A stretch of 64,000 nt of DNA from Gammaproteobacteria bacterium (GTDB taxonomy: Bacteria; Pseudomonadota; Gammaproteobacteria; GCA-2400775): assembly GCA_013151045.1 (NCBI GenBank), contig JAADIY010000040.1, positions 1 to 64,000 on the forward strand, read 5' to 3'. The notes under the pieces were generated by a model. It made no database searches. It saw only the letters and a list, made by a program, of their open reading frames with translations, and was not told where the DNA came from. The stretch's first letter is position 1, and the number at the start of each line of letters is the position of its first letter. The translations under genes were made by a program, and so were the position numbers. This document shows positions 9,129 through 18,754 of the stretch, in pieces.

Positions 9129-9737
9129 ATGAAAGAACCGAGAATAACGCCATTACCTTCTGCAGAAATGCGAAAAGACTGGTTAGATACGCTGGATAAG
9201 CTTCCAGGAAATGGTCTTAAGGGAAAACATGCACCGGTTAATGTTTTAGGCACGCTGATGAAACACACAAACTTAATTGGACATTATTTGGAGTATTGGG
9301 TTAGTGCAAAAAATGTTGCTGAGCTAAATGCTCGTGCGCAAGAGCTCATCATATTGCGAATTGCTATACACTATGATTGTGACTATGTGTGGGGGCACCA
9401 CGTCCCACCAGCATTGGAAAGTGGTCTTTCACGCGGAGAAATAGCATTAATCCCATTTGATATCAATGCTGAAGACTGGTCTTCCTGCGATCAAGTTTTA
9501 CTAAAGGCGACAGATGAACTGATTTTAAACCGAGCTATCAAGGATGGAACATGGGGTGAGCTTTCAACATATCTTAGTGAACACGAATGCTTGGATTTTA
9601 TTCACTTAGTAACGCAATATGTGTTTTTTTCTTCGGTTAACAACACATTTCAAGTTGAGCTTGAGCCAGGTATCGAGCGTATTCCTGCTGAAGATAATGT
9701 AAAAACTATCGTAGTTGCTGGGTTTGGGGCAAATTAG
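9129..9737 (+). CDS. Carboxymuconolactone decarboxylase family protein (second paralogue)
   Basis: This 202-residue protein belongs to a different branch of the CMD superfamily from the one at 5407. The helical core reads ARAQELIILRIAIHYDCDY followed by VWGHHVPPALESGL; related proteins have a C-x-YEW-x2-H motif at this place. It has a single Cys instead of a CxxC pair, so it cannot work by an AhpD-type disulfide. GGGAG lies 10-14 bases upstream of the ATG. It may have its own leader, since a terminator-like hairpin separates it from the preceding operon. Shared neighbourhood with the first CMD gene and the TPP enzyme suggests a common catabolic or detoxification route (inference). Confidence 0.8.
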   Translation: MKEPRITPLPSAEMRKDWLDTLDKLPGNGLKGKHAPVNVLGTLMKHTNLIGHYLEYWVSAKNVAELNARAQELIILRIAIHYDCDYVWGHHVPPALESGLSRGEIALIPFDINAEDWSSCDQVLLKATDELILNRAIKDGTWGELSTYLSEHECLDFIHLVTQYVFFSSVNNTFQVELEPGIERIPAEDNVKTIVVAGFGAN

Positions 9738-9759
9738 ATCAAATTAATATTCAAACTAA

Positions 9760-9850
9760 CGCTGACCACGCGGGAGAGAAAAGGCGGTTAGTCTCCGATA
9801 GTTTACGCTAAAATATTTTAGCGTAATTAAAAATCAAGCGGTCAGTAAGC
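9760..9850. repeat. Dispersed repeat, copy A
   Basis: CGCTGACC, GGAGAG and GGCGGTTAGTC..CGATAG are shared, in the same order and spacing, with copy B at 20702. In copy A a short form is closed by GCGGTCAG at 9839-9846, an inverted version of CTGACCAC at 9762-9769, so the two could be terminal inverted repeats of a small nonautonomous element. Confidence 0.5.
9803..9826. repeat. 24-bp perfect palindrome
   Basis: TTACGCTAAAAT is immediately followed by its exact reverse complement. There is no loop, so as RNA it would form a tight hairpin, and as DNA it is a candidate site for a dimeric protein. A second perfect palindrome, TTGCTTGCAAGCAA, follows at 9851-9864. Confidence 0.7.
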
Positions 9851-10282
9851 TTGCTTGCAAGCAATAAATATCTATGCAGATAGCACGTTTTACACTGGCT
9901 AGAAAAACACTTATTTGAATCTCAGATAAAAAGTTTAATAGAACCTTTGCACTAACGTTAATATGTATCGTTGTTATCAATTGCTAGGCTATCCATAAGT
10001 TTATTATTGAAGCTGTATATTGCGTGTTACAAATCGATACACACTGTTACCTTTACTGTAAAGTTTTGTTGAACGTTGTGTATGAACGTTGATAATAAGG
10101 CATTCCGATTTTACTTGTTTGACTCTATAGCGAATTAACCTACTATACATCTAGTAATAATGCTGACAACGGTCTTTTTCATGGTATTGATACTTATGAG
10201 CACTGTAAAACCTGCGCCATTATTGGTTTTTTGCCGCTTATTTACAATCGAATGGAAATAGGGCGCTTTTAGTTATTTGAGT

Positions 10283-10759
10283 ATGTCTGATTGTCTATAT
10301 ACAAATTTGGTGGAGGAAGACAGCCATTGGATGCAGCATGCATTAAGTTTAGCCAGGCGAGCAGAGCAAGAAGGTGAAGTGCCGGTCGGCGCGTGCATTG
10401 TTAAAGATGGACAGTTAGTCGCAGAAGGTTGGAATCAACCCATCGGTCACACAGACCCTACGGCACATGCGGAAGTCATGGCTATACGCGCAGCAGGGAA
10501 GGCGCTTGATAACTATCGGCTGCTTGATACAACCTTGTATGTCACTCTAGAGCCTTGTTCAATGTGTGCCGGCGCCATTATTCATGCGAGAATAAAACGG
10601 CTGGTTTATGCGGCGACAGATCCACGAGCGGGAGCTGCGGGCAGTGTCATTGATTTATTTTCAAATACCGCGTTTAATCATTGTGTTAGTGTCGAAGGTG
10701 GCCTAGCCGCAGATGATAGCGCACAGTTACTTAAAGCATTTTTTCGTAAACGTCGTTAG
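10283..10759 (+). CDS. tadA: tRNA-specific adenosine deaminase
   Basis: TadA converts A34 to inosine in the wobble position of tRNA-Arg(ACG). The zinc-binding deaminase signature is complete: HAEVMAIRAA with the catalytic Glu, and PCSMCAGAI with the two zinc cysteines. The track starts at a TTG (10277); I prefer the ATG two codons later, giving 158 residues, the usual length. No strong Shine-Dalgarno is visible for either. It is monocistronic as far as can be seen and convergent with mltF. Confidence 0.93.
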   Translation: MSDCLYTNLVEEDSHWMQHALSLARRAEQEGEVPVGACIVKDGQLVAEGWNQPIGHTDPTAHAEVMAIRAAGKALDNYRLLDTTLYVTLEPCSMCAGAIIHARIKRLVYAATDPRAGAAGSVIDLFSNTAFNHCVSVEGGLAADDSAQLLKAFFRKRR

Positions 10760-10947
10760 AGCAACTAAGCGAAATTGTTTGATATTACGTGCTAAGACAC
10801 GGCATCTTGCATTGGCTGATTATTTGCGGCGAGAAAATACTATGATGGAGATACTCAGCGCAACGCAAAGTGCAGTGTTTTCCTGATATTGAAACTTTAG
10901 TATATAAGAATTGGAAAAGCGTTCTGGAAGAAGCTTAGCTTTCTAGT

Positions 10948-12366
10948 TTAAGAGGCTTCTTCAAAGCGAATAGAAGAGGCTTGTAGAGGACTATAAGTTC
11001 CCCTTAGCTGATCGTAAAACTCTCTAATGTTTGTCACATAGGAGACGGCTTCTTTGCCTCGAGCATAGCCATGACGCGTGGAGGAGTGCCAGCGTCGTTG
11101 TTGAAGTAAAGGTAAGGTTTCTTTTACATCGAGCCATTTATTGCGATCGCCTCCACGCTCTTCGGCAAGAATTTGTGCGTCTCGTACATGGCCAAGGCCA
11201 ACATTGTAGGCAGCGAGTGCCAGCCAAGTGAGGTCAGGCTCCGTTACAGAATTTTTTAATGCCCCTTTGAGCTGGCTAAAGTATTTAGCGCCACCCCAAA
11301 TACTTTGTACGGGGTCAAGTCGGCTTTTTACACCTAATTGTTCAGCGGTTGGTAGTGTTAGCATCATAATGCCACGCACCCCAGTAGGGGACTTGGCTTG
11401 AGAGCGCCAATGTGACTCTTGATAGCCAATAGCAGCCAACAATTGCCAGTCGATACCGTAGCGAGCACCTGCTTGGATGAAAAATGGCTCAAATTTCGGT
11501 AAGCGCTGCTGACGATGTTGGTTAAACCATTTGGTTTCAACATAATCAAAGTTATTTAGGTGGCCATAATAGCGTTCTAGTAGCTCATTCATCTCACCGC
11601 TGGTCTTTAAATCTTTAATAAACTGATTGGCGGCTAAAAATAGGCTGTCATCCTCAGATTTTGGGAAAGCCCAAGCTAGAGATTCCGGCTCTGTCAGGTC
11701 GAATGCCACGCGTAGTTCTGGGTAAAGGCGACGATTTAGCGTGAGCGTGTTTGAATCGGCAATAGTTAAGTCGAGCTCTTTACGCCATACGCGATCGAGC
11801 ATTTCTTCTTCATCGCTATCGGTGCTTTCTTGCCAAGTAAGTTTTGAATTCTCGTTCTTTAAATTGTTGAGTAATTCGGCATGGCTGCTGCCAGCAATGA
11901 CGGCAAATTTTTGGTCAGCTATATCACTAAGGCTTTTTGGTTTTTTATTTGTTGAGCGATAGATAAGTTGTTGAGTGACTTCTTGGTAAGGTTCAGAAAA
12001 ACGAACTAAATTTTTTCTATCCTCAGTCACAGTTAGGCCTGCTGCAGCGAAATGAACTTCGCCGTTAGCGGCCATTGGAATAACTTCTTGTAGATTGCCG
12101 GAAACAATTAAGCTTAGTTCTGCGTCCAGTGAATTGGCGAAGCGTTTGAGTAGTTCGTATTCAAGACCAGCAGGGCCATCATTGCCTTCGTAATAGGTGG
12201 TAGCGCTATTTCGAGTAACAACAACAAGTTGTTTGGAATCTTTAATTTGTTGCAATGCAGAGGTTGATTGGTTGCACGCAGATAGACTTAAGCTTGCTGC
12301 AACGGCTAATGATAATAGCCAGGGTGCAGAACGCTTTGTCGTGCTAAGTGCAGGAATAACAGCCAT
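10948..12366 (-). CDS. mltF: Membrane-bound lytic murein transglycosylase F
   Basis: The 472-residue protein has a signal peptide with a lipobox LSAC (Cys31), so it is probably an outer-membrane lipoprotein. Residues ~43-270 form a periplasmic solute-binding (SBP_bac_3) domain (KQLVVVTRNSATTYYEG, GLEYELLKRFA), and ~295-430 form a family 1 SLT lysozyme-like domain, with the catalytic Glu in AAIGYQESHW and the family's GVRGIMMLT and AAYNVGLGHV motifs. This two-domain order is diagnostic for MltF, which cleaves peptidoglycan glycan strands to 1,6-anhydro ends. Upstream on the other strand is tRNA-Ser. Confidence 0.93.
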   Translation of the reverse strand: MAVIPALSTTKRSAPWLLSLAVAASLSLSACNQSTSALQQIKDSKQLVVVTRNSATTYYEGNDGPAGLEYELLKRFANSLDAELSLIVSGNLQEVIPMAANGEVHFAAAGLTVTEDRKNLVRFSEPYQEVTQQLIYRSTNKKPKSLSDIADQKFAVIAGSSHAELLNNLKNENSKLTWQESTDSDEEEMLDRVWRKELDLTIADSNTLTLNRRLYPELRVAFDLTEPESLAWAFPKSEDDSLFLAANQFIKDLKTSGEMNELLERYYGHLNNFDYVETKWFNQHRQQRLPKFEPFFIQAGARYGIDWQLLAAIGYQESHWRSQAKSPTGVRGIMMLTLPTAEQLGVKSRLDPVQSIWGGAKYFSQLKGALKNSVTEPDLTWLALAAYNVGLGHVRDAQILAEERGGDRNKWLDVKETLPLLQQRRWHSSTRHGYARGKEAVSYVTNIREFYDQLRGTYSPLQASSIRFEEAS

Positions 12367-12511
12367 CTAAGACCCATTGGTGTAGAATTGATTACCATCT
12401 TGAGCAGGTAGTTAAGCAATCAACCCTGCTTGAGTGAGATTTTATCCTAACATAGCTAAGCGTCAATTTCCAGGCGCTTGATGTTGTTTGTCTCTATTTT
12501 GTAGGGATTTT

Positions 12512-12601
12512 GGAGGGGTACCGAAGCGGTCACAACGGCTCCGACTCGAAATCGGCTGGGGGTTTTGCCCCACGTGGGTTCGAATCCCACCCTCTCCGCC
12601 A
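12512..12601 (+). tRNA. tRNA-Ser(CGA)
   Basis: A 7-bp acceptor stem (GGAGGGG / CCTCTCC), D stem CCG/CGG, anticodon loop CTCGAAA with anticodon CGA at 12547-12549, a long variable arm (GGGGGTTTTGCCCC) and TTCGAAT T-loop can all be drawn. The encoded CCA is at 12599-12601. The long variable arm and anticodon identify a class II serine tRNA reading UCG. The outermost anticodon stem pair is a T-C mismatch. Confidence 0.95.
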
Positions 12602-12636
12602 CTCTAATTTTAGTTATTAATATTTGGGGGAGAAAA

Positions 12637-13509
12637 ATGTTTGATGCAATAAAAAATAATTTTCTTGTGCCATTTGATGGTAGTTTTTCTGTGGAAAATA
12701 GCCTAACAAAAATAGATGGTCTGAGTTATAAAAAAAAGTCTTATCAAGAAACGCTAGCACAGTTAAATGAGCGCATTGATGTTGACCAAAGAATGCTATA
12801 CGCACAAGATAAGCATTCAGTGTTGTTGGTGTTTCAAGCTATGGATGCTGCCGGTAAAGACAGTACTATTCGTGCAGTGACAAGAGGCATTAATCCCGCA
12901 GGTTGTCAGGTCTTTAGTTTTAAGCAGCCGTCGAAAGAAGAGCTGGATCATGATTATCTTTGGCGTACCGCGAAACGCATGCCAGAGCGTGGTCGAATCG
13001 GTGTTTTCAACCGTAGTTACTATGAAGAGGTGCTTGTCGTTCGTGTCCATCCCGAATATTTATCTTATCAGCGATTGCCCAATATGGCTCCTGAGGTAGA
13101 ATTATGGTCGCAGCGCTACGAGTCAATTCGCCAGCATGAGCAGCATTTGGCGCGTAATGGTACGGTAATCCTTAAATTTTGGTTAAATGTTTCTAAAGAG
13201 GAGCAAAAACAGCGTTTTTTAGCGCGAATCGACACGCCAGAGAAGAATTGGAAGTTTTCATCGTCAGATGTCGAAGAGCGCCAGCATTGGGATGAATACA
13301 TGGTGGCTTATCAAGATGCGTTAAACGAAACTTCCAGGCCGTGGGCACCCTGGTATGCTATCCCTGCTGACGATAAGCGTGTGATGCGTATTAAGGTCGC
13401 AGAGATTGTCGCGCAGGCGTTGGAGTCGCTAGATTTAAAATATCCAACATTAAGTGAAAGTAAAATGAATGAATTACGACAGATTAGGGAAGGTCTGGTT
13501 AGTCAATAG
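12637..13509 (+). CDS. ppk2: Polyphosphate kinase 2 family protein
   Basis: PPK2 enzymes transfer phosphate between polyphosphate and nucleotides. The P-loop reads AMDAAGKDSTI, the lid region PERGRIGVFNRSYYEEVLV and the Walker B-like part follow in family order. I place the start at the ATG at 12637, with GGGGGAG 5 bases upstream; the track's earlier start lies inside the tRNA-Ser gene and is impossible. This gives 290 residues, a single-domain PPK2. The residue set FNRSYYE and the Asp/Lys of the P-loop are intact. Whether it acts on ADP, AMP or GDP cannot be told from the sequence. It is 35 bases after the tRNA and may be cotranscribed with it. Confidence 0.9.
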   Translation: MFDAIKNNFLVPFDGSFSVENSLTKIDGLSYKKKSYQETLAQLNERIDVDQRMLYAQDKHSVLLVFQAMDAAGKDSTIRAVTRGINPAGCQVFSFKQPSKEELDHDYLWRTAKRMPERGRIGVFNRSYYEEVLVVRVHPEYLSYQRLPNMAPEVELWSQRYESIRQHEQHLARNGTVILKFWLNVSKEEQKQRFLARIDTPEKNWKFSSSDVEERQHWDEYMVAYQDALNETSRPWAPWYAIPADDKRVMRIKVAEIVAQALESLDLKYPTLSESKMNELRQIREGLVSQ

Positions 13510-13534
13510 AACAAAGAGTATGGGGGGGAAGAGA

Positions 13535-14089
13535 ATGTTTGCCAGCGATGTTGTTGGGCGCGCAATAAGCGTTTTTTTGTTATTAGCTTTAGTTTCATTT
13601 TTTCAAGTAAGCCAGGCTGACGATAGAATCAGCATTGGTATTGGTGATGCCAATGAAGATATAGAGGTATTTCGTATTGGTTTGCAGCGAGATTTTAGTA
13701 AACGCTGGTTGCGAGATCGTTCCTGGGGGCTAAGCGGTTTTTGGGAGCTCAGTGTTAGTCGCTGGGATAGTGTCGGTGATGATGACTCAATTAATGCAGT
13801 AGCATTTTCACCGGTATTTACTTGTTCGCCAAATCGTTCTACTGGCTTTAAACCTTATATTGAAGGTGGTATAGGCATTGCGTTCATCTCTGATACTGAA
13901 CTGGGTGCACGTGATTTTTCAACGAGCTTTCAATTTGAAGACCGTATTGGTGTAGGTATTCTTTTTGGAAGACAGCAGCAGCATGATCTCAATTTTAAAT
14001 TTTTGCATTATTCTAATGCTGATATAGAAATGCCTAATGATGGTATTGATATTTTTATGCTGAGCTACGGCTATGCTTTTTCAAGCTAG
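13535..14089 (+). CDS. pagL: PagL-type lipid A 3-O-deacylase
   Basis: The ATG at 13535, with a strong GGGGGGGAAG ribosome site, gives 184 residues; the longer track start overlaps ppk2. A signal peptide ends at SQA-DD. The mature protein is an 8-strand outer-membrane barrel type, and the C-terminal part has FKFLHYSNADIEMPNDGID, which holds the catalytic His-Ser pair and the conserved SNA..PN.GID of PagL. A downstream Glu for the triad is plausible but not certain. It removes an acyl chain from lipid A, remodelling the outer membrane. It starts 25 bases after ppk2, probably in one transcript. Confidence 0.88.
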   Translation: MFASDVVGRAISVFLLLALVSFFQVSQADDRISIGIGDANEDIEVFRIGLQRDFSKRWLRDRSWGLSGFWELSVSRWDSVGDDDSINAVAFSPVFTCSPNRSTGFKPYIEGGIGIAFISDTELGARDFSTSFQFEDRIGVGILFGRQQQHDLNFKFLHYSNADIEMPNDGIDIFMLSYGYAFSS

Positions 14090-14219
14090 GCTCATATAAA
14101 CAAGTAAGCAGCTAATGGTGCTCAGGATAAAAAGCAGAGCCTTTTATGCATGATGGTATAGTGTTCGCAACACAAATTGAATAACCACTATTGTCATCAT
14201 CATCGTGGTGGCGCGCATC

Positions 14220-15005
14220 ATGAATAGAATTGCTTTAGGCGTAGAATACAATGGCACTCACTTTAAAGGGTGGGAGAGCCAGCCCAATCAGCGCACCGTT
14301 CAAGGTTGCTTAGAAACCGCCTTGAGTAAAGTCGCCAATACCGAAACTAAAACCATAGCGGCTGGCCGAACCGATGCAGGTGTGCACGCGCTTGGCCAAG
14401 TTGTGCATTTTGATACTGAGCTGTCACGTGATCCGTATAACTGGATGCTAGGCGTGACCTCAAGTTTGCCTAAAGATATCTCTGTACATTGGGCGCAACC
14501 CGTCGATAATGAGTTTCATGCGCGCTTTAGTGCCCTAACGCGTCGCTATCGATATTTGCTGCTTAATCGTCGAGCGCGACCAGGTGTTTTGCCAGCGGCT
14601 GTTAGCTGGCATCCGCGGCCACTTAATGAGTCATTGATGAATGAGGCCGCACAAAGCTTATTAGGCAAGCACGATTTCAGTGCGTTTCGCACCTCATCGT
14701 GTCAGGCACACACTGCTATTCGTACTATTGTTGATATTAAGGTAACTCGCTATAACGAAACTATCGTTATCGAAGTTGAGGCGAATGCGTTTTTACACAA
14801 TATGGTACGTATTATCGCTGGGATGCTCATCGCTATAGGTGAGGGCGCGCAGCAGGTATCGTGGGCAGCGGAGCTGCTGGCGTGTAAAGACCGCCGCCAG
14901 GGCGGGACTACTGCAACGCCGGACGGGCTGTATTTGGTGTCGGTGAGTTATCCGCAATTGGCACAACTACCGCAGCGTGATAATAGCCTGGGCTTTCATC
15001 TCTAA
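14220..15005 (+). CDS. truA: tRNA pseudouridine(38-40) synthase
   Basis: TruA makes pseudouridine in the anticodon arm of many tRNAs. The catalytic Asp is in AGRTDAGVHALGQVVHFD; the other family motifs RYRYLLLN and FLHNMVRIIAGML are present. I prefer the ATG at 14220 over the GTG at 14205, giving 261 residues. It heads the conserved run truA-trpF-trpB-trpA-accD known from many gammaproteobacteria. Confidence 0.94.
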   Translation: MNRIALGVEYNGTHFKGWESQPNQRTVQGCLETALSKVANTETKTIAAGRTDAGVHALGQVVHFDTELSRDPYNWMLGVTSSLPKDISVHWAQPVDNEFHARFSALTRRYRYLLLNRRARPGVLPAAVSWHPRPLNESLMNEAAQSLLGKHDFSAFRTSSCQAHTAIRTIVDIKVTRYNETIVIEVEANAFLHNMVRIIAGMLIAIGEGAQQVSWAAELLACKDRRQGGTTATPDGLYLVSVSYPQLAQLPQRDNSLGFHL

Positions 15006-15067
15006 GCCTAGCTCTATGTTGGGCTTTATTCTGTGCTCTAAGCCATTGATAGTGCTGGATGGTACAA

Positions 15068-15103
15068 GCCACAATCTGTTATTCTTACGCGTTTGATTGT
15101 GGC
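15068..15103 (+). promoter_or_regulatory. Hairpin in the truA-trpF intergenic region
   Basis: GCCACAATC (15068-15076) and GATTGTGGC (15095-15103) pair perfectly with an 18-base loop, 30 bases before trpF. No T-run follows, so it is more likely a leader structure or an operator than a terminator. I see no Trp-rich leader peptide. Confidence 0.35.
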
Positions 15104-15133
15104 AACTAGGTCAGTTGCTTCATGGTGTGATCA

Positions 15134-15775
15134 ATGCGTACGCGAGTCAAATATTGTGGAATTACACGGGCAGAAGACGCGCGCATAGCCGCTGAGCTCG
15201 GTGTCGATGCGATAGGTTTAGTTTTTTATCCGCCTAGTCCGCGGTCAGTATCGATAGAGCAAGCGCGCGCGATTGTCGCGGCAGTGCCAGCTTTTGTCAC
15301 CACTGTTGCATTGTTTGTCGATCCGGAAATCGAAGCAGTCGAATTAGTTTTAACAGAACTCCCTATCGACTTATTGCAATTTCATGGCGATGAAAGCGCT
15401 GAAGAGTGCGAAAGTTATGATTGGCCTTATATCAAGGCGGTGCGTATGCGCGAAGGCACTGATCTGGTAGCGATTTCAGTAGAACATAAACAAGCGCGTG
15501 GATTATTGCTAGACAGTTATAAGGCCGGTGTCGCAGGTGGAACAGGCGAAACCTTCGATTGGGCAAGAGTTTCCAGTGATGATGAAGGCGAAGATGCAGA
15601 CGAATGTAATAGCCGCATCATACTTGCCGGTGGTTTAACGCCGGACAATGTGGGTACAGCAATCGAACAAGTACAGCCTTTTGCGGTCGATGTCAGTGGC
15701 GGTATTGAATCGGCCAAGGGCATCAAAGATGCGGAAAAAATGAAAGCTTTTATGCGGAGTGTGAGTAGTGCCTAA
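15134..15775 (+). CDS. trpF: Phosphoribosylanthranilate isomerase
   Basis: TrpF catalyses the Amadori rearrangement in tryptophan synthesis. [11 protein letters not shown] carries the catalytic Cys and [13 protein letters not shown] the catalytic Asp and the phosphate-binding GG; the barrel has normal length (213 residues). Its end overlaps the GTG start of trpB by 8 bases, so the two are translationally coupled. Confidence 0.95.
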   Translation: MRTRVKYCGITRAEDARIAAELGVDAIGLVFYPPSPRSVSIEQARAIVAAVPAFVTTVALFVDPEIEAVELVLTELPIDLLQFHGDESAEECESYDWPYIKAVRMREGTDLVAISVEHKQARGLLLDSYKAGVAGGTGETFDWARVSSDDEGEDADECNSRIILAGGLTPDNVGTAIEQVQPFAVDVSGGIESAKGIKDAEKMKAFMRSVSSA

Positions 15776-17012
15776 AGACGCAGTAAAAATAGACAGTCAT
15801 AACAGCGATTTTGATGAATTGCTGAACCTGCCTGATGAGGGCGGCCACTTTGGCCCTTACGGAGGCTGTTATGCCGCCGAAACCTTGATGGCGCCGATTG
15901 ATGAATTACGCGAAGCCTACGAGCATTATCGCAACGACCCCGATTTTATGGCGGAAATGGATTCTGATTTCAGTCAGTTCGTCGGGCGCCCATCGCCGCT
16001 CTATCACGCCGAACGTTGGTCAAAGAGTATCGGTGGCGCGCAAATTTACTTTAAGCGCGAAGACTTGAATCATACCGGCGCACACAAAGTAAATAATACC
16101 GTTGGCCAAGCATTATTAGCCAAACGCATGGGTAAAACACGAATCATTGCAGAAACCGGTGCCGGTCAACATGGCGTGGCAACAGCAACGGTTTGTGCGC
16201 GCATGGGTTTAGATTGTGTCATCTACATGGGCTCAGAAGACATTAAGCGCCAAATGATCAATGTTTTTCGTATGAAATTATTAGGTGCAGAAGTTATTGG
16301 AGTAGAGTCAGGTTCCAAGACCTTAAAAGACGCATTGAATGAAGCGATGCGTGACTGGGTCACTAACGTTGATGACACCTTCTATATTATTGGCACTGTC
16401 GCAGGCCCGCATCCTTACCCAGCAATGGTACGCGACTTCCAATCGATTATTGGCCGTGAAGCCAGAGAGCAAGCCTTAGAGCAGACCGGTAAATTGCCCG
16501 CAGCGCTAGTTGCGTGTGTTGGCGGTGGCTCTAATGCAATGGGTTTATTTTACCCATTTATAGGTGACCACGAAGTAGAGTTAATTGGAGTTGAAGCAGC
16601 AGGAGACGGTCTAGAAACTGGTCGCCATGCAGCGCCTTTAAATGCGGGTCGGCCAGGTGTTTTACATGGTAACCGTACCTATTTAATGGAAACTGATTCA
16701 GGGCAAATTATTGAAACGCATTCTGTTTCAGCCGGCTTAGATTATCCCGGTGTTGGCCCAGAGCATGCCTGGTTAAAAGATTGTGGCCGTGCGCAATACG
16801 CTGCGGCGACTGATATTGAAGCGCTTGACGCCTTTCATGAAGTGACGCGAACAGAAGGCATCATGCCAGCACTCGAAACTAGCCATGCCCTAGCGCATAC
16901 GAAAAAAATAGCGCGCGATTATGACAAAGACGCAATGATAATTGTCAGCTTGTCAGGACGTGGTGATAAAGACATTCACACCGTGGCAGCGCACGAAGGG
17001 ATAGAAATATGA
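15768..17012 (+). CDS. trpB: Tryptophan synthase beta subunit
   Basis: TrpB condenses indole with serine. The PLP lysine is in [17 protein letters not shown], the phosphate-binding glycine loop is GGGSNAMG, and [13 protein letters not shown] follows the family pattern. The 414 residues are slightly longer than usual owing to a hydrophilic N-terminal lead. The start is GTG, overlapping trpF; the stop overlaps the ATG of trpA by 4 bases (ATGA). Confidence 0.96.
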   Translation: MPKDAVKIDSHNSDFDELLNLPDEGGHFGPYGGCYAAETLMAPIDELREAYEHYRNDPDFMAEMDSDFSQFVGRPSPLYHAERWSKSIGGAQIYFKREDLNHTGAHKVNNTVGQALLAKRMGKTRIIAETGAGQHGVATATVCARMGLDCVIYMGSEDIKRQMINVFRMKLLGAEVIGVESGSKTLKDALNEAMRDWVTNVDDTFYIIGTVAGPHPYPAMVRDFQSIIGREAREQALEQTGKLPAALVACVGGGSNAMGLFYPFIGDHEVELIGVEAAGDGLETGRHAAPLNAGRPGVLHGNRTYLMETDSGQIIETHSVSAGLDYPGVGPEHAWLKDCGRAQYAAATDIEALDAFHEVTRTEGIMPALETSHALAHTKKIARDYDKDAMIIVSLSGRGDKDIHTVAAHEGIEI

Positions 17013-17818
17013 GCCGCATCACCGCATGTTTTGCCAAGTTAGCCGAAACCAATCGTCAAGCGCTGATACCGTTTGTTACCGCCGGTGACCCAGAGCCAGG
17101 AATAACCGTAGAGCTAATGCATGCTATGGTAAAAGCCGGTGCCGATATTGTCGAGTTAGGCGTACCGTTCTCAGACCCAATGGCAGATGGCCCCGTTATT
17201 CAGCGAGCAAGTGAGCGCGCTCTAGAACATAATGTCAGCTTGCATGATGTGTTGGCAATGGTAAAAAGTTTTCGCCAAACTAATAACGATACACCCGTTG
17301 TGTTAATGGGCTATCTCAATCCGATAGAGGCCATGGGTTATGAAGCTTTCGCTGAGAACGCAGCCAATGCTGGCGTCGACGGTGCCTTAACCGTTGACTT
17401 GCCGCCAGAAGAAGCACAAGGCCTGGTTGCAGAACTCAAAGCAAGAAATGTAGACCCCATCTTTTTGTTAGCACCCACTAGCAATGCAGGCCGTATTGCT
17501 AGTGTCGATGCCTTGGCGGGTGGTTTTATCTATTATGTATCACTAAAAGGTGTTACTGGCGCGGCGAATCTTGATATTGATTCAGTCAAAAGCAAGCTTG
17601 CTGAAATACGCGAAATTAGCAAATTACCACTAGGTGTCGGTTTTGGTGTTAGAGAACCTGCTGATGCGGCAAATCTAGCATCAATCGCTGATGCCGTGAT
17701 TGTTGGTAGCACACTGGTCAAGATAGTTGAGGCAAATGCAGCCCAGCCTGATAAGATACCAGGCATAATTAGTGAAACATTAAGTAAATTTCGTTACGCC
17801 ATGGATAATGCAGCATAA
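17009..17818 (+). CDS. trpA: Tryptophan synthase alpha subunit
   Basis: TrpA cleaves indole-3-glycerol phosphate and passes indole to TrpB. The catalytic Glu and Asp are in [18 protein letters not shown]. The barrel is complete at 269 residues, with the phosphate loop [10 protein letters not shown]. It is coupled to trpB by ATGA overlap and lies 57 bases before accD. Confidence 0.96.
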   Translation: MSRITACFAKLAETNRQALIPFVTAGDPEPGITVELMHAMVKAGADIVELGVPFSDPMADGPVIQRASERALEHNVSLHDVLAMVKSFRQTNNDTPVVLMGYLNPIEAMGYEAFAENAANAGVDGALTVDLPPEEAQGLVAELKARNVDPIFLLAPTSNAGRIASVDALAGGFIYYVSLKGVTGAANLDIDSVKSKLAEIREISKLPLGVGFGVREPADAANLASIADAVIVGSTLVKIVEANAAQPDKIPGIISETLSKFRYAMDNAA

Positions 17819-17875
17819 GTTTAACGCTGATAAAAAATTTAAGAATATAAGTATTATTTTAAAGAGTGAAGCTGA

Positions 17876-18754
17876 ATGAGTTGGTTTGAGAAATTATTGC
17901 CCTCGCGTATTCGTACTGAAGGCGGTTCAAAAAAAACAGTCCCAGAAGGGCTCTGGTCTCAATGTCCAAAATGTAATGCTATACTCTATCGCGCAGAATT
18001 AGAACGTAACGCCAGCGTTTGTACTAAATGCGATCATCACCATCGTATTGGAGCGAGAAGACGCCTAGATTTGTTTCTTGATGAAAACGATCGCGAAGAA
18101 ATCGCAGCCGATCTACAACCGATTGATGTGCTGAATTTTAAAGACAGTAAAAAATACAAAGACCGCCTCGTTCAAGCACAAAAAAATACCGAAGAAAATG
18201 ACGCATTAGTCGTCATGAAGGGTAAGTTGAAAGGCTTGCCTGTCGTAGCCACCGCGTTTGAATTCTCCTTTATGGGGGGATCAATGGGTTCAGTTGTAGG
18301 TGAACGTTTTGTTCGTGCGGCGGCGGCGGCTGAAGAAGCCTCGTGTCCCTTAATCTGCTTTTCTGCCAGTGGTGGTGCGCGCATGCAAGAGGCTTTGATC
18401 TCTTTAATGCAAATGGCCAAAACCAGTGCAGCCTTAGCCAGTCTTTCTGGAAAAGGCGTGCCCTTTGTTTCCGTCTTAACCGATCCAACCATGGGTGGAG
18501 TATCAGCCAGCTTAGCCATGCTAGGTGATATCAACGTGGGTGAGCCTAACGCGCTAATTGGCTTTGCCGGTCCACGAGTCATTGAGCAAACTGTTCGTGA
18601 AACTTTGCCTGAAGGGTTTCAGCGTAGTGAGTTTTTGCTTGATCATGGTGCGATTGATATGATTGTCGATCGTCGTCAAATGCGAGATAAATTGCATTCG
18701 ATTTTGTCTATGTTGTCACCGCCGGTGGTATCGGGGGATGTTGTTGAGTCTTAG
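17876..18754 (+). CDS. accD: Acetyl-CoA carboxylase carboxyltransferase beta subunit
   Basis: AccD forms the carboxyltransferase with AccA in the first step of fatty acid synthesis. The N-terminal zinc ribbon has CPKC and CTKC, and the crotonase-type core carries [10 protein letters not shown] and [11 protein letters not shown]. Length (292) is normal. In related genomes folC follows directly; here about 4.2 kb of extra DNA intervenes. Confidence 0.96.
   Translation: MSWFEKLLPSRIRTEGGSKKTVPEGLWSQCPKCNAILYRAELERNASVCTKCDHHHRIGARRRLDLFLDENDREEIAADLQPIDVLNFKDSKKYKDRLVQAQKNTEENDALVVMKGKLKGLPVVATAFEFSFMGGSMGSVVGERFVRAAAAAEEASCPLICFSASGGARMQEALISLMQMAKTSAALASLSGKGVPFVSVLTDPTMGGVSASLAMLGDINVGEPNALIGFAGPRVIEQTVRETLPEGFQRSEFLLDHGAIDMIVDRRQMRDKLHSILSMLSPPVVSGDVVES

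Larger units (their letters stand above)
9738..10282. other. Gene-free region with repeat copy A and two perfect palindromes
   Basis: No ORF of note. It contains a dispersed-repeat segment (9760-9802), a 24-bp perfect palindrome (9803-9826), a 14-bp palindrome (9851-9864) and, in its right half, presumably the tadA promoter (TTGACT near 10127 is one candidate -35 box). The rest shows nothing I can assign. Confidence 0.6.

Noticed and set aside
12565-12636. Extended start of ppk2 in the ORF track
   Set aside because: It lies within the tRNA-Ser(CGA) gene.
12512-12637. tRNA-Ser as an integration site for a mobile element
   Set aside because: No duplicated tRNA 3' end and no integrase nearby; ppk2 follows directly with normal spacing.
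18172-18582. Minus-strand 136-codon ORF antisense to accD
   Set aside because: Shadow of accD; its sequence is the low-complexity Ser/Ala/Pro type expected from antisense translation.
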